Virus record (IMG/VR): IMGVR_UViG_3300047564_002270 | Coordinates: 62,001-126,000 of that record | Reading direction: 5' to 3' (one strand) | DNA from: a virus | Length of the DNA stretch: 64,000 bases | Shown: piece by piece, positions 13,947 through 22,834 of the stretch | Position numbering within the stretch: position 1 is the first letter of the stretch | Layout of the letters: every line of letters starts with the position of its first letter | Notes under the pieces: model-generated | The model's database searches: none | Told to the model about the DNA's origin: nothing | Seen by the model: only the letters and a program-made list of their open reading frames with translations | Made by a program: the position numbers and the translations under genes

Positions 13947-14849
13947 ATGGCAGGAGCTGTAGCAAAGCATTATAAGGTTTCGGAAATTAAACAGAAATTG
14001 ATGCGTCCGGCGCAGACTTCTGTTTATATGGTAGAGGTATTAACAAACCAAGAAGTAAATTCTTTTGTTTCTAGTAGGGGAGTCAGTGAAGCAAAACATA
14101 AGGAAATGATTAATCTTGCTTGCTGTGAAGCAAGTCTTCCTGGATCTAGTTTGGCAACGCACGAAGTCAATAATGACTATCACGGATCAACTGAAAAAAT
14201 GGTGTATCGTAGAATTTACGATGACACTATTGATTTAACTTTTTATGTTGATCACGAATATGCAGTTATTAAATATTTTCAGGGATGGATGAATTTTATT
14301 GTTGGTGAAGGGGAATACTTTGACTCAGAGCAGTATAAAAATCCTGCAACTTTTTACAGGATGCAATACCCAAAAAGATACAAGAGTGACATTCACCTTA
14401 TTAAATTTGAAAAAGATGTAAGTAAAAATTCTCCCAGACCCACACTTCAATATCAATTTATACAAGCATTTCCGATCAATATTGTTTCTACTCCAATATC
14501 TTATGATGCAAGTGATTTATTAAAAATTACGGTTTCTTTCTCTTATGTTAGATATGTAATGACTAATAGATTTAGTCCTTCTTATCAAAATGCAACTAGA
14601 AAACCTCCCATCATAGGAGATCCTGCAGATCAAGCTACAATAAATGGAAATGCTTTAAGTCCTTCATATCCATTTACTCCAGGAGTTCCTGAGTTATATA
14701 CTGCAGCAACAGCATTGGACGGAACTCAATATTTTAATGACAGTTTAAGAAATTTACCAAATACATTTTCTTATAACTCTTTTGCACCAAATGCTTCTAA
14801 CCCACCAGTTGGTGATTTTGGAACTCCTGGAACCTCTGGATTTGCGTAA
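13947..14849 (+). CDS. 54: Tail tube initiator gp54
   Basis: This 300-residue protein (T4 gp54: about 320) has a tail-tube-like fold signature, FPINIVSTPISYDASDLLKI followed by TVSFSYVRYVM, preceded by DDTIDLTFYVDHEY. gp54 binds gp48 and nucleates tube polymerisation by gp19. A tube subunit itself would be shorter, about 160-200 residues, and gp54 pairs by context with gp48. The last 80 residues are Pro/Asn-rich and probably flexible. It is transcribed away from gp4. No clear plus-strand late element was found in the short gap. Confidence 0.8.
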   Translation: MAGAVAKHYKVSEIKQKLMRPAQTSVYMVEVLTNQEVNSFVSSRGVSEAKHKEMINLACCEASLPGSSLATHEVNNDYHGSTEKMVYRRIYDDTIDLTFYVDHEYAVIKYFQGWMNFIVGEGEYFDSEQYKNPATFYRMQYPKRYKSDIHLIKFEKDVSKNSPRPTLQYQFIQAFPINIVSTPISYDASDLLKITVSFSYVRYVMTNRFSPSYQNATRKPPIIGDPADQATINGNALSPSYPFTPGVPELYTAATALDGTQYFNDSLRNLPNTFSYNSFAPNASNPPVGDFGTPGTSGFA

Positions 14850-14855
14850 TAAATA
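14848..14855 (+). promoter_or_regulatory. Late-type promoter for gp26
   Basis: AATAAATA overlaps the gp54 stop and lies 25 bases before gp26, which has its own AGGAGA ribosome-binding site. Confidence 0.5.
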
Positions 14856-14880
14856 AAACACCTGAATTGTATAGGAGATT

Positions 14881-15600
14881 ATGCCTTTACCAAAGATTTC
14901 TACTCCGACTTATGAGTTGGAATTGCCATCAACTGGAGAATCAATTAGATATAGACCGTTCTTAGTAAGAGAAGAAAAACTTCTTGTTCTTGCCCTTGAG
15001 AGTGAAAACACTAAAGATATTACGAATGCAATTAAAACAGTTATTAAAAATTGCATTCAATCAAAAGGAATTAAAGTTGAAATTCTTCCTACATTTGATA
15101 TTGAATATTTGTTCCTTAACATTCGTGGAAAATCAGTTGGCGAAGAAATAGAAGTTAATTTGATTTGCCCAGATGATAGTGAAACAACAGTATTAACTAA
15201 GATTGCTGTTGATGATATTCAGGTTAAAAAGAATGAAGAGCATACTAATCAAATTAAGATTGATGATAATTTGATGATGGAAATGAAGTATCCATCATTA
15301 GATCAGTTCATTAAGAGTAATTTTGATTTTTCTTCTGGAAACAATATGGATCAATCTTTTGATTTGATTGTTTCTTGTATTGCTAAGATTTATAACGCAG
15401 AAGAAGTTTGGTCTTCATCAGATGTGACTAAGAAAGAACTTGTCGATTTCTTAGATCAAATGAACTCATCACAATTTAAACAAATTGAAAAGTTCTTTGA
15501 GACTATGCCTAAACTTTCCCACGAAGTTAAGATTACAAATCCAAATACAAATGTTGAAAGCACTGTTGTTCTTGAGGGGCTATCGAGTTTTTTCGCGTAG
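14881..15600 (+). CDS. 26: Baseplate hub / tail chaperone gp26
   Basis: This 239-residue protein has the gp26-type pattern: MPLPKISTPTYELELPSTGE, then IRYRPFLVREEKLLVLALES and LPTFDIEYLFLNIRGKSVGE. T4 gp26 is needed for hub assembly and is related to tail assembly chaperones that precede tape-measure genes in many phages. The ribosome-binding site is AGGAGATT just before the ATG. Near the 3' end the codons AGT TTT TTC contain the slippery heptamer T TTT TTC (15588-15594). A -1 shift there would bypass the TAG and run in frame into the following 57-codon ORF, giving a 298-residue fusion. Confidence 0.88.
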   Translation: MPLPKISTPTYELELPSTGESIRYRPFLVREEKLLVLALESENTKDITNAIKTVIKNCIQSKGIKVEILPTFDIEYLFLNIRGKSVGEEIEVNLICPDDSETTVLTKIAVDDIQVKKNEEHTNQIKIDDNLMMEMKYPSLDQFIKSNFDFSSGNNMDQSFDLIVSCIAKIYNAEEVWSSSDVTKKELVDFLDQMNSSQFKQIEKFFETMPKLSHEVKITNPNTNVESTVVLEGLSSFFA

Positions 15601-15618
15601 CAATGGTCCATATGGACC
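15588..15618 (+). promoter_or_regulatory. Programmed -1 frameshift site (slippery heptamer plus hairpin)
   Basis: The heptamer T TTT TTC (15588-15594) is in the correct zero frame of gp26 four codons before its end. Ten bases later GGTCC (15605-15609) and GGACC (15614-15618) form a hairpin with loop ATAT. After a -1 shift the codons CGC GTA GCA lead in frame to the ATG at 15603 with no stop. Confidence 0.75.
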
Positions 15619-15776
15619 TTGAGAATTATTATAAATTAAATTTTGCTTTGATGCAGTATCATAAATACTCATTGACCGAAATTGAAAACTTGATGCCTTG
15701 GGAACGTGATGTTTATGTTATGCTTCTAGAGCAGCACTTAGAAGAAGAAAGACAAAAACAACAGCAAAAACAGTAA
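15603..15776 (+). CDS. 51: gp51-like tail assembly chaperone extension
   Basis: This 57-residue ORF holds a compact helical unit (LNFALMQYHKYSLTEIENLM then PWERDVYVMLLEQH) and a Gln-rich tail. It sits where T4-like cyanophage maps place gp51. The pattern of a hydrophobic helix, Ser, Glu, Met-Pro, Trp and Glu-Arg resembles the second, frameshifted ORF of tail chaperone pairs such as P2 E/E'. No Shine-Dalgarno sequence precedes 15603, and its ATG lies at the foot of a hairpin, so it is probably made mainly as a -1 frameshift extension of gp26. T4 gp51 itself is much longer (about 249 residues), so the symbol is tentative. Confidence 0.72.
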   Translation: MVHMDLENYYKLNFALMQYHKYSLTEIENLMPWERDVYVMLLEQHLEEERQKQQQKQ

Positions 15777-18569
15777 ATGGCAGTCGAGGATCCTACTAAA
15801 AAACAAATAGAAGAAGTAGATCCAGAAGTTGCCAAAATTCTTGGGTTGGAGGATAACTTTGACTTAGAATATGATGAGTATATGCAATTGTTGAGAGAAA
15901 CAATTGTTAAAAGTTCCTTCGATGAAAAGTCAAAGTTATCTGAAGATGATCTAGCAAAACTTGCTAACGAAAGAAAGAGAATAAGAGATCTTAAAGGATC
16001 TAAATTTACTGCAGCAAAAAAAGGAATAAATGTAGACTCTTTTTTTAATAAGAAACCTCAAGGTCAAGGGACAAATCAAAAACCCGTCACAGATCCTGCA
16101 AAGTTATTATCAGGATCTGGAGGTGCTTTAGCAAATTACCAACCACCAGAACCTGAACAAGAACAAGAAAAACAGGTAGATAATAATTCAAAAAAGATTG
16201 GGGAAATAGAAAAGTTTTTAAATGGATCTCTACTTGATATTGTAAAAGAAATTAGAGGATTGACCGAGAGTATCCTTTCTATATTACAAAAACAGTCTTC
16301 TGCTGATAAAAAGGGATCGGAATTATCAAGAAGAGAAAGAGAGAAGACTGGAAAGGAAGGTAAGGAGAAAGATTTAGAAGGCAAGAAGGAAGAGAAAAAG
16401 GGTTTAGGACTAATCAATAAAATTCTTAAACCCTTTACGAGTATCTTTGATACGATTAAGAATTTTATAATGATGGTTCTTCTTGGGTCTTTGGTTAATT
16501 GGTTATTTACTGTCTTACAAAATCCAATGACATTACTCAAACCTATACAGGGTTTGATTGATGGTATAACTGGTTTCTTTAATACAGTTATACAATTTAT
16601 TGATAAGATGGTTGTTCAACCGGTGAGAAATTTTATTGATGCAATTAATTCTGCATTGAATGGTTTTATTGGTCTTTTGAATGGTGCATTAAAAATGCTT
16701 CCGGGTTCCCCTCAAATAGGGTCTGCGAATATTCCTAACATTCCACAAGCTCCAGAACTTCAAGCACCCAATATTACTGGTGAACCAAAGAACCCAGAAC
16801 CTAAACCAACTGCAGGTCCACCAATTAATCTTAAATTTACTGGTGGAGAAGTTAGACCTCCAAAAGTAGTAAAAAAAGAAACTGGTGGATCTATTCCAGG
16901 AAATGCAGCAGATAGGAAAAAATTATCTTTTAATGATACAGTTTCAAGAGAGGGTGGAAATGTATCTTCTAAAACTACTTCATTCAATGTTTCTGGTCTA
17001 GGTCCCGATAAACATCTAACTGCTCTTTCAACTGGAGAATATGTATTAAAGAAAGGTGCTGCTGATTGGTTAGGAGGTCCAGTATATCTTGATAATATCA
17101 ATAAGATGTTTGGTGGAACAACTGAAAGAAAAGTTGCTAATCTTGGAGATATTAAAATTGAAGCGAAGTCGACTGGAGGTCAGATTGGTGGATCTAGTGG
17201 TTCCAATGGTGCTAGAGGATCTAGTGGTTCCAGTGGTTCCAATGGTGCTAGAGGATCTAGTGGTGCTAGTAGTTCTGGAGGTTCTTCAAATGGATTTAAG
17301 ATTGGTGATAGAATTTTTAGCCCGACAGAATATAGTAAGAATGTAATATCAACTCGTTATATTACAGTTGGTAAAAATCCTCCAAAATCATATGTTCTTG
17401 GATATGTTAGAGATAGTGCAAGTAGTGGAAAATATACTATTAAAATGGTCAATAAACTAGTGTCTTCTGCTGGATTGGGAAAGTTAGTTGGAAAAAGCGA
17501 CGAATTGACCGGAGTTCTTCCATCAAGTCCAGAAGGACAATCTATTTTAAAATCTGCAAACGTTGCTGATTATTTTAGAACTGTAGTTGGCACTGCAAAA
17601 ATGTTTAAACTCGAATTGAAATATGATAAAGATGCGGATATTCAATATTGGTATAATCAAGCATATCAAACACATTATAATGATTGGAAGGATAAATTAG
17701 GAGTATCTGATGAAAAGGCTAAGCAGATGGCATCAGTTGCTGCTGCTGAATTTGCAATATCTAAATCTAAAGGATCTAAAGGGTCTTGGTTGCCTGGATC
17801 ACCACAATCCAAAGCTCCTGAGTCTTTAAGATATCAAGGTGTTGAAACTGATAATCTATCGGGACCTGCATCTGCAGACTCTCCGGCAGCAGATGCTCCT
17901 AAAGACGATAAAACATTAAAATTTGATGATGCCGCTTTAACCTCAGGAACAATCTATGGGGACCCTGCAAAAGACTCTTATGCAAGTCCATCTACTCCAT
18001 TAATTCCTACTGGACCTGGATCTAGAAATCCTCAAAGTGAAACTGGAGAACCTAAGAAATCAACTCAATCTCAACCATCAACACCATTAATTCCTTCTTC
18101 ACCACCATCATCTTCATCATTATCTGAAGACCAACTTAATAAAATGTCGGTGGATCAATTGAGTAAAATGTTAGATCCATCAAAAGTTGGAGCATCTAAT
18201 CCAGCAGTTTTTGAAGCTGCTACAAGAGCTAGAGAAGAGGGTAAAGCACAAGGTCTTACTGGGGAAGTATTAGAAAAGAAAGTATTAATAGCATCTATTT
18301 TAGCAAAGAAAGGTGGAGCATCATCTGCTGTTTCTTCACCTACAACTTCTCCTTCTATAGCACCTGGGAAACCACCTAATATACCAGGTGTTCCCGAAAG
18401 TCAACCAAGTGTATCTATGTTGCCACTACCATCTGTTGGGAAAGGAGGAAACCCACAATCAGGAATGACAAAAACTGGATCAACACCTGTTGTTTATTTT
18501 AATTCTTATGACAGTAGTGAGGCTGCTATAATTACAACCGCAGCTCTTTATAACATCTGGGGAATGTAG
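15777..18569 (+). CDS. Large tape-measure-like tail protein 1
   Basis: This 930-residue protein directly follows the chaperone ORF (TAA then ATG), the usual place of a tape measure. An acidic helical start (residues 1-80) leads to charged helices (155-215) and a hydrophobic segment (MMVLLGSLVNWLF, about 232-245). The middle has STGEYVLKKGAADWLGGPVY (about 420-440), a pattern seen in tail tape proteins, then Gly/Ser repeats (GSSGSNGARGSSG, about 465-500). LTSGTIYGDPAK (about 721-732) recurs twice in the next protein. The C-terminal 200 residues are Pro/Ser-rich. It shares helix and membrane features with the 1415-residue neighbour, so the two look like duplicated genes. Confidence 0.65.
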   Translation: MAVEDPTKKQIEEVDPEVAKILGLEDNFDLEYDEYMQLLRETIVKSSFDEKSKLSEDDLAKLANERKRIRDLKGSKFTAAKKGINVDSFFNKKPQGQGTNQKPVTDPAKLLSGSGGALANYQPPEPEQEQEKQVDNNSKKIGEIEKFLNGSLLDIVKEIRGLTESILSILQKQSSADKKGSELSRREREKTGKEGKEKDLEGKKEEKKGLGLINKILKPFTSIFDTIKNFIMMVLLGSLVNWLFTVLQNPMTLLKPIQGLIDGITGFFNTVIQFIDKMVVQPVRNFIDAINSALNGFIGLLNGALKMLPGSPQIGSANIPNIPQAPELQAPNITGEPKNPEPKPTAGPPINLKFTGGEVRPPKVVKKETGGSIPGNAADRKKLSFNDTVSREGGNVSSKTTSFNVSGLGPDKHLTALSTGEYVLKKGAADWLGGPVYLDNINKMFGGTTERKVANLGDIKIEAKSTGGQIGGSSGSNGARGSSGSSGSNGARGSSGASSSGGSSNGFKIGDRIFSPTEYSKNVISTRYITVGKNPPKSYVLGYVRDSASSGKYTIKMVNKLVSSAGLGKLVGKSDELTGVLPSSPEGQSILKSANVADYFRTVVGTAKMFKLELKYDKDADIQYWYNQAYQTHYNDWKDKLGVSDEKAKQMASVAAAEFAISKSKGSKGSWLPGSPQSKAPESLRYQGVETDNLSGPASADSPAADAPKDDKTLKFDDAALTSGTIYGDPAKDSYASPSTPLIPTGPGSRNPQSETGEPKKSTQSQPSTPLIPSSPPSSSSLSEDQLNKMSVDQLSKMLDPSKVGASNPAVFEAATRAREEGKAQGLTGEVLEKKVLIASILAKKGGASSAVSSPTTSPSIAPGKPPNIPGVPESQPSVSMLPLPSVGKGGNPQSGMTKTGSTPVVYFNSYDSSEAAIITTAALYNIWGM

Positions 18570-18581
18570 GGGGATAGATAG

Positions 18582-21500
18582 ATGCTTCCTTTATTACTTG
18601 GCGCAGGAAGAATGTTAGCAGCAGGAGCAGCAAGAGGTGCTGCTACAGGGGCAGCAAGAGGAGCAATTGTTGGAGGAATTAAAGAGACTGTAAAGAAAGG
18701 TATTGTTGATGGGGCAAAGAAAAAAGCGACCTCATTTATTAAGAAAAAAACTACCAAAGCTAATAAGAAAATATCTCCAGATAAATTAATACCAAAAGGA
18801 AGTAAGGGTAGTGGCACTGGAGCATTAGTTCGTCGTAAGTCATCTGCAATTGTTCGTCGTCCAACTTCTGCTCTTGTTAAACCCGTCGATAAAGAAACTG
18901 GGGTAGAAGAAAAGCAACAAAAAGAAGAACAAAAACCCTTTGATGGTGGAGATCTAATCAAGGAATTAATTGCAATCAAAGAAACTTTGATTAAAATTAA
19001 AGGAGTTTTTGGATCTAATTTAGCAAATACTTTAAGAAATCAAAGAAGTCAAAGAATTCTTAGAAGTAAAGAAAAGGCATCTAAGAGAGAGGCAGAATTA
19101 GAGAAAAAAGGTCCTGAGAAAAAAGGTAAGATATTAGAGGGTCCTAAAAAGAAACTAAGTTTCTTTGATATGATTTGGAATTATATTAGTAATGTTTTAT
19201 TAGGAAGTCTTGCAAATTTCTTATTTAATTATGTTCCTCAGATTATTAAAATGTTTGGGGAAATTGCTAAAGGTCTTGAAAATCCTTTACAGCAATTAAG
19301 ATTAGGAATAATTGCTCTCACAACTTTATTCCCGAAACAAATTAAGTTTCTTGCTAAACTGACAGGGATGATCATTGGTCCCCCTGCAAGATTGATAGGA
19401 AAACTTTTATTAAAAGCAGGAGGAGTCGCTAAGAACTTATTTAAGAAAGCAGGAACTCTTGTTTTTAATTTAATTAAGGGCCCTCTTACAAATTTAGTAA
19501 AGAGAATTGGTGGAGAAGCATTAGAGCAAGGTATAAAATCAACTGCTAAAGGTGCTGTTAAATTTGCAGGAAAAGCAGCAGCAAAAGCAGGTACTGCTAT
19601 AGGAACTAGTGCTAGATTTTTAAAACGATTTAGAGCATTTTCTAAAATGTTTAAAAGAGTTCCAGTTATTGGGGCTTTGATTGGCATTGGTATTGATATG
19701 GCAATGGGAGAGCCATTGGATCGTGCTATTATAGGTGCTGCCGGTGCTAGTTTAGGTTCAGCAATTGGTGGATTAATAGGACAAGGTGTTATTCCAATTC
19801 CTGGTCTTGGTGCTCTTGTTGGTGCTGGTATTGGTGGTGCTATTGGTGATTGGGGGGCAAAAGAAATTTATAAAAATTTGTCAGGAAGAACTGGTCCAGT
19901 TGATAAGGCAAACCCAATTCCCGTTGAACGTCGTTATGCTGCAGGTAGAGTTGGTGGTGGTTCTAGATCTATGCCAAGTAGGACTACCAATATACAAGCA
20001 AAACCTGCAGTAGCAACAACTAAAGTTTCTGCCGATGTTGAAAGTAAGGCAAAGGAAGATATTCTTAAGGATGAGAAAAGTTTAAACAGATTTAAATCTC
20101 TCTCATCAACTTTTGCAGGAACTCCATTTATTGGTCAGTTATTGAAGATGGGTATTGATATTGGAATGGGAGCACAAGTTCAAAAGACACAGACTGATGC
20201 TGCTGCTCAAGACCTTGGATTTACTATTGGTAAAGCATTAGAAGATGATGAGTTTTCAGTTCCTGGTTTAAACAAAAGAATTATTGGACCTTTATCTAAG
20301 AATTTAACTGAGTGGGCAAAGAAAAGAATATTTTATGAAGTAAAATCAAGAGAAGGATTGTTCCCATCAATCGAAAAATCAAAAGACCAGGCAGGTAAAG
20401 CAGGTGAGGGTGGACAGCAACCAGCAACTGATGGTGGAGGAGTTAATATACAGGGAGGAGATGCTGATTTTTGGACACTGGCAGCAGTAGTTTCTAGAGA
20501 GGATGGTGATCCACAAGGACAGGCAGACGTTGCGCAGTCAATTTATAATAGACTTGCATCCGGTGCTTATGGTGGAAAAACTATAAAAGATTTAATTACC
20601 AGAACCTGGCAGTATGAACCAACTTGGAGATATCCAGGTGGTGCAACTAAAGGAAGAGGTAATCCTAATCCAGAATGGTTTAATATAAAAGATTTAGCTA
20701 GCGCAGCTGCTGCGACAGGAACTTCAGAATTCCACGTTTCTCAAGCTGCTAAAGCTATTCTAGATGCAAACCTTCAAAAAAATTCAAAAGAATTTGTTCA
20801 AGGAAGAACTGATTTTACTGGATACGCTAAATCTGCTAGAAGAGGTCAAATCCAAAGAAAGAGTGGTGACAATTATTTTGGATGGGACTTTAATTATTCT
20901 GGTAATAAAATAGCATTAGTCCCCAATTTCAATGCATCTGCATCATCTTCTTCTGGAGGTGGTGGAGGAGGAAAAAATGAACCTAACGTAGCTCAAAAAG
21001 ACAAAAAAATATTCTTACATTGGACTGCTGGCGGATATAATGATAATCCTAGTGGATTTGGATATAATGCTGTTTTTGATGGTAGTGGAAAGAAACAACA
21101 AATTCGCCCATATAATCAGGCAGGAGAGCATACTTGGCGTAGAAATGCAAATTCTGTAGGACTAGCAGTTGCTGCTATGGGTGGAAAAACTGATCCTTGG
21201 AGTGTTCCTCCTAAAGCAAATCAAATTTCAGCAATGACTGCTGAAGCTGCTAAAATTGCTAAATCTTGGGGTTGGAAAGCATCTGATGTTAATTCCAAAA
21301 ATATTATGACTCACGCTGAGATTGCAAAGATAGATGGTTATGGACCTGGATCTGGTGATAAACAAATGAGGTGGGATTTCCTTCAAACGGAAAAAGGAAA
21401 ACCTGATTGGTCTGGAGGAAATGAACTTCGTAGTAAGATTAAATCTTCTATGGGAGGTGGATATGGTTTTAATCATCAGCATATTGTTCCATCTTTTGCT

Positions 21501-22829
21501 ATGGGTGGAAATCACGTAGTAACTTCATCAATGGGGATGAGAAATTTTGCTCTATCTCCCGGTATGCATATGGGAGTTGACATTGCGGGATCCACTGGAG
21601 AACCTTTGCAAGCATTTACTGATGGAACTGTTGAAGCAACCTCTCCACCATCACCTTCTGCTGGTTATGGAAATTGGGTAAGTTGGATTGATAGCAATGG
21701 TATTGGGCATCTCTATGGGCATATGAACAAGCCTCCTTTTGTAAGAGCGGGTCAAAAGGTAAAGAAAGGAACTGTTCTTGGAGAACTTGGAAGCACTGGA
21801 AAATCTTCAGGACCTCACTTACATTGGGAAGCAGCAACAAATCCACAAGATACTGGAAGACCAAAGAGTTCAGTTCTTTCAAGATTTAATCCACTATCAA
21901 GATATAACAAAGAAGCTCCTTTTGGTGGAACTATTAAATCCGATGGTTCTGTTCCAGAAAGTTCAGGAACTTCATCCAACCACGATGCAGCACCTGGTTC
22001 AACTTCCCCAGGAACTTCGAGTTCAAATCAATTATCTTTCTCTGATAGTGCTCTGACTTCAGGAACAATCTATGGAGATCCTGCTAAGGGTGGTGGATCT
22101 GGAACTAGAGGTAAAATCGTAGAATACTTAACTGGAGATCCTAATAGTCCTAACATTGCAGGAAAAGCATATGATAGGGCAGGACACGGAACACCTGGCA
22201 ATTATCACGATCACGTTGCCTTTAATGATCGTCAGACTGCAATAGATGCTTATAAATTCTTTAAATCAAAAGGTGTAGATGTCACTGAATTTAAAGGATT
22301 TGGTAGTGTTGGTGGCCACGCAATAAATTCTTATCATTATTCCGGTTTAGCATTTGATATTCCAGGATATCAATGGGGTGGAAGTGGTCCTGTTGGTGAT
22401 AAAGATTATGCTGGGTCAAGAAAAGTTAGAGCACTTCTAAATGAATTTTTTGGAGGATCAATACCTGTTGGAAGTGGACCTCCTCCTTCAGATATTGCTC
22501 AAGGATCTCAACCAAATGCAGATGGATCGAATAATGGAGGATTACAGTTCTCTGAATCTGATTTAACTTCGGGAACAATCTATGGAGATCCATCAAAAGA
22601 ATTCTATAAAAAGGAGATGGCAAATATTGATCAACTCAAGCAAAAACCATCTTATGATCAGAGTGGGAAACAAAGTATAGTTATGTTGCCACCTATGCAG
22701 GCACAATCTGCACCAGGACAATCTGGTGGTGGTAGGGGTATTTCACCTATTTCTGGTGGGTTAAATAATAAAGAAGTTTCCGCGCTTTCTGTCCGTCAAA
22801 TTCTAGCATCAGCACTTTATAAAATTTAA
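18582..22829 (+). CDS. Tape-measure-like tail protein 2 with four wall-hydrolase-like domains
   Basis: This 1415-residue protein has an Ala/Gly/Lys-rich start, a hydrophobic segment (NVLLGSLANFLF, near 205) and glycine-zipper regions (about 360-430). Four enzyme-like domains then follow. SleB-like hydrolase spans about 630-770 (E640 in SREDG, SIYNR). Amidase_2-like spans about 800-960 (H813 in FLHWTAGG, H911 in MTHAEIAK, D926). M23 endopeptidase spans about 985-1090 (H996 and D1000, H1047, H1079-x-H1081). An M15-like domain spans about 1175-1310 (H1252 and D1259 in SYHYSGLAFD). The motif LTSGTIYGDP brackets the M15-like part (near 1158 and 1328). The role is probably tail length control plus peptidoglycan penetration during DNA entry. 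The M15 third ligand is not evident. Confidence 0.75.
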   Translation: MLPLLLGAGRMLAAGAARGAATGAARGAIVGGIKETVKKGIVDGAKKKATSFIKKKTTKANKKISPDKLIPKGSKGSGTGALVRRKSSAIVRRPTSALVKPVDKETGVEEKQQKEEQKPFDGGDLIKELIAIKETLIKIKGVFGSNLANTLRNQRSQRILRSKEKASKREAELEKKGPEKKGKILEGPKKKLSFFDMIWNYISNVLLGSLANFLFNYVPQIIKMFGEIAKGLENPLQQLRLGIIALTTLFPKQIKFLAKLTGMIIGPPARLIGKLLLKAGGVAKNLFKKAGTLVFNLIKGPLTNLVKRIGGEALEQGIKSTAKGAVKFAGKAAAKAGTAIGTSARFLKRFRAFSKMFKRVPVIGALIGIGIDMAMGEPLDRAIIGAAGASLGSAIGGLIGQGVIPIPGLGALVGAGIGGAIGDWGAKEIYKNLSGRTGPVDKANPIPVERRYAAGRVGGGSRSMPSRTTNIQAKPAVATTKVSADVESKAKEDILKDEKSLNRFKSLSSTFAGTPFIGQLLKMGIDIGMGAQVQKTQTDAAAQDLGFTIGKALEDDEFSVPGLNKRIIGPLSKNLTEWAKKRIFYEVKSREGLFPSIEKSKDQAGKAGEGGQQPATDGGGVNIQGGDADFWTLAAVVSREDGDPQGQADVAQSIYNRLASGAYGGKTIKDLITRTWQYEPTWRYPGGATKGRGNPNPEWFNIKDLASAAAATGTSEFHVSQAAKAILDANLQKNSKEFVQGRTDFTGYAKSARRGQIQRKSGDNYFGWDFNYSGNKIALVPNFNASASSSSGGGGGGKNEPNVAQKDKKIFLHWTAGGYNDNPSGFGYNAVFDGSGKKQQIRPYNQAGEHTWRRNANSVGLAVAAMGGKTDPWSVPPKANQISAMTAEAAKIAKSWGWKASDVNSKNIMTHAEIAKIDGYGPGSGDKQMRWDFLQTEKGKPDWSGGNELRSKIKSSMGGGYGFNHQHIVPSFAMGGNHVVTSSMGMRNFALSPGMHMGVDIAGSTGEPLQAFTDGTVEATSPPSPSAGYGNWVSWIDSNGIGHLYGHMNKPPFVRAGQKVKKGTVLGELGSTGKSSGPHLHWEAATNPQDTGRPKSSVLSRFNPLSRYNKEAPFGGTIKSDGSVPESSGTSSNHDAAPGSTSPGTSSSNQLSFSDSALTSGTIYGDPAKGGGSGTRGKIVEYLTGDPNSPNIAGKAYDRAGHGTPGNYHDHVAFNDRQTAIDAYKFFKSKGVDVTEFKGFGSVGGHAINSYHYSGLAFDIPGYQWGGSGPVGDKDYAGSRKVRALLNEFFGGSIPVGSGPPPSDIAQGSQPNADGSNNGGLQFSESDLTSGTIYGDPSKEFYKKEMANIDQLKQKPSYDQSGKQSIVMLPPMQAQSAPGQSGGGRGISPISGGLNNKEVSALSVRQILASALYKI

Positions 22830-22834
22830 GATTA

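Noticed and set aside
16136-17346. Minus- and alternate-frame ORFs within the first tape-measure-like gene
   Set aside because: They are shadows of a long, consistent frame that continues on both sides.
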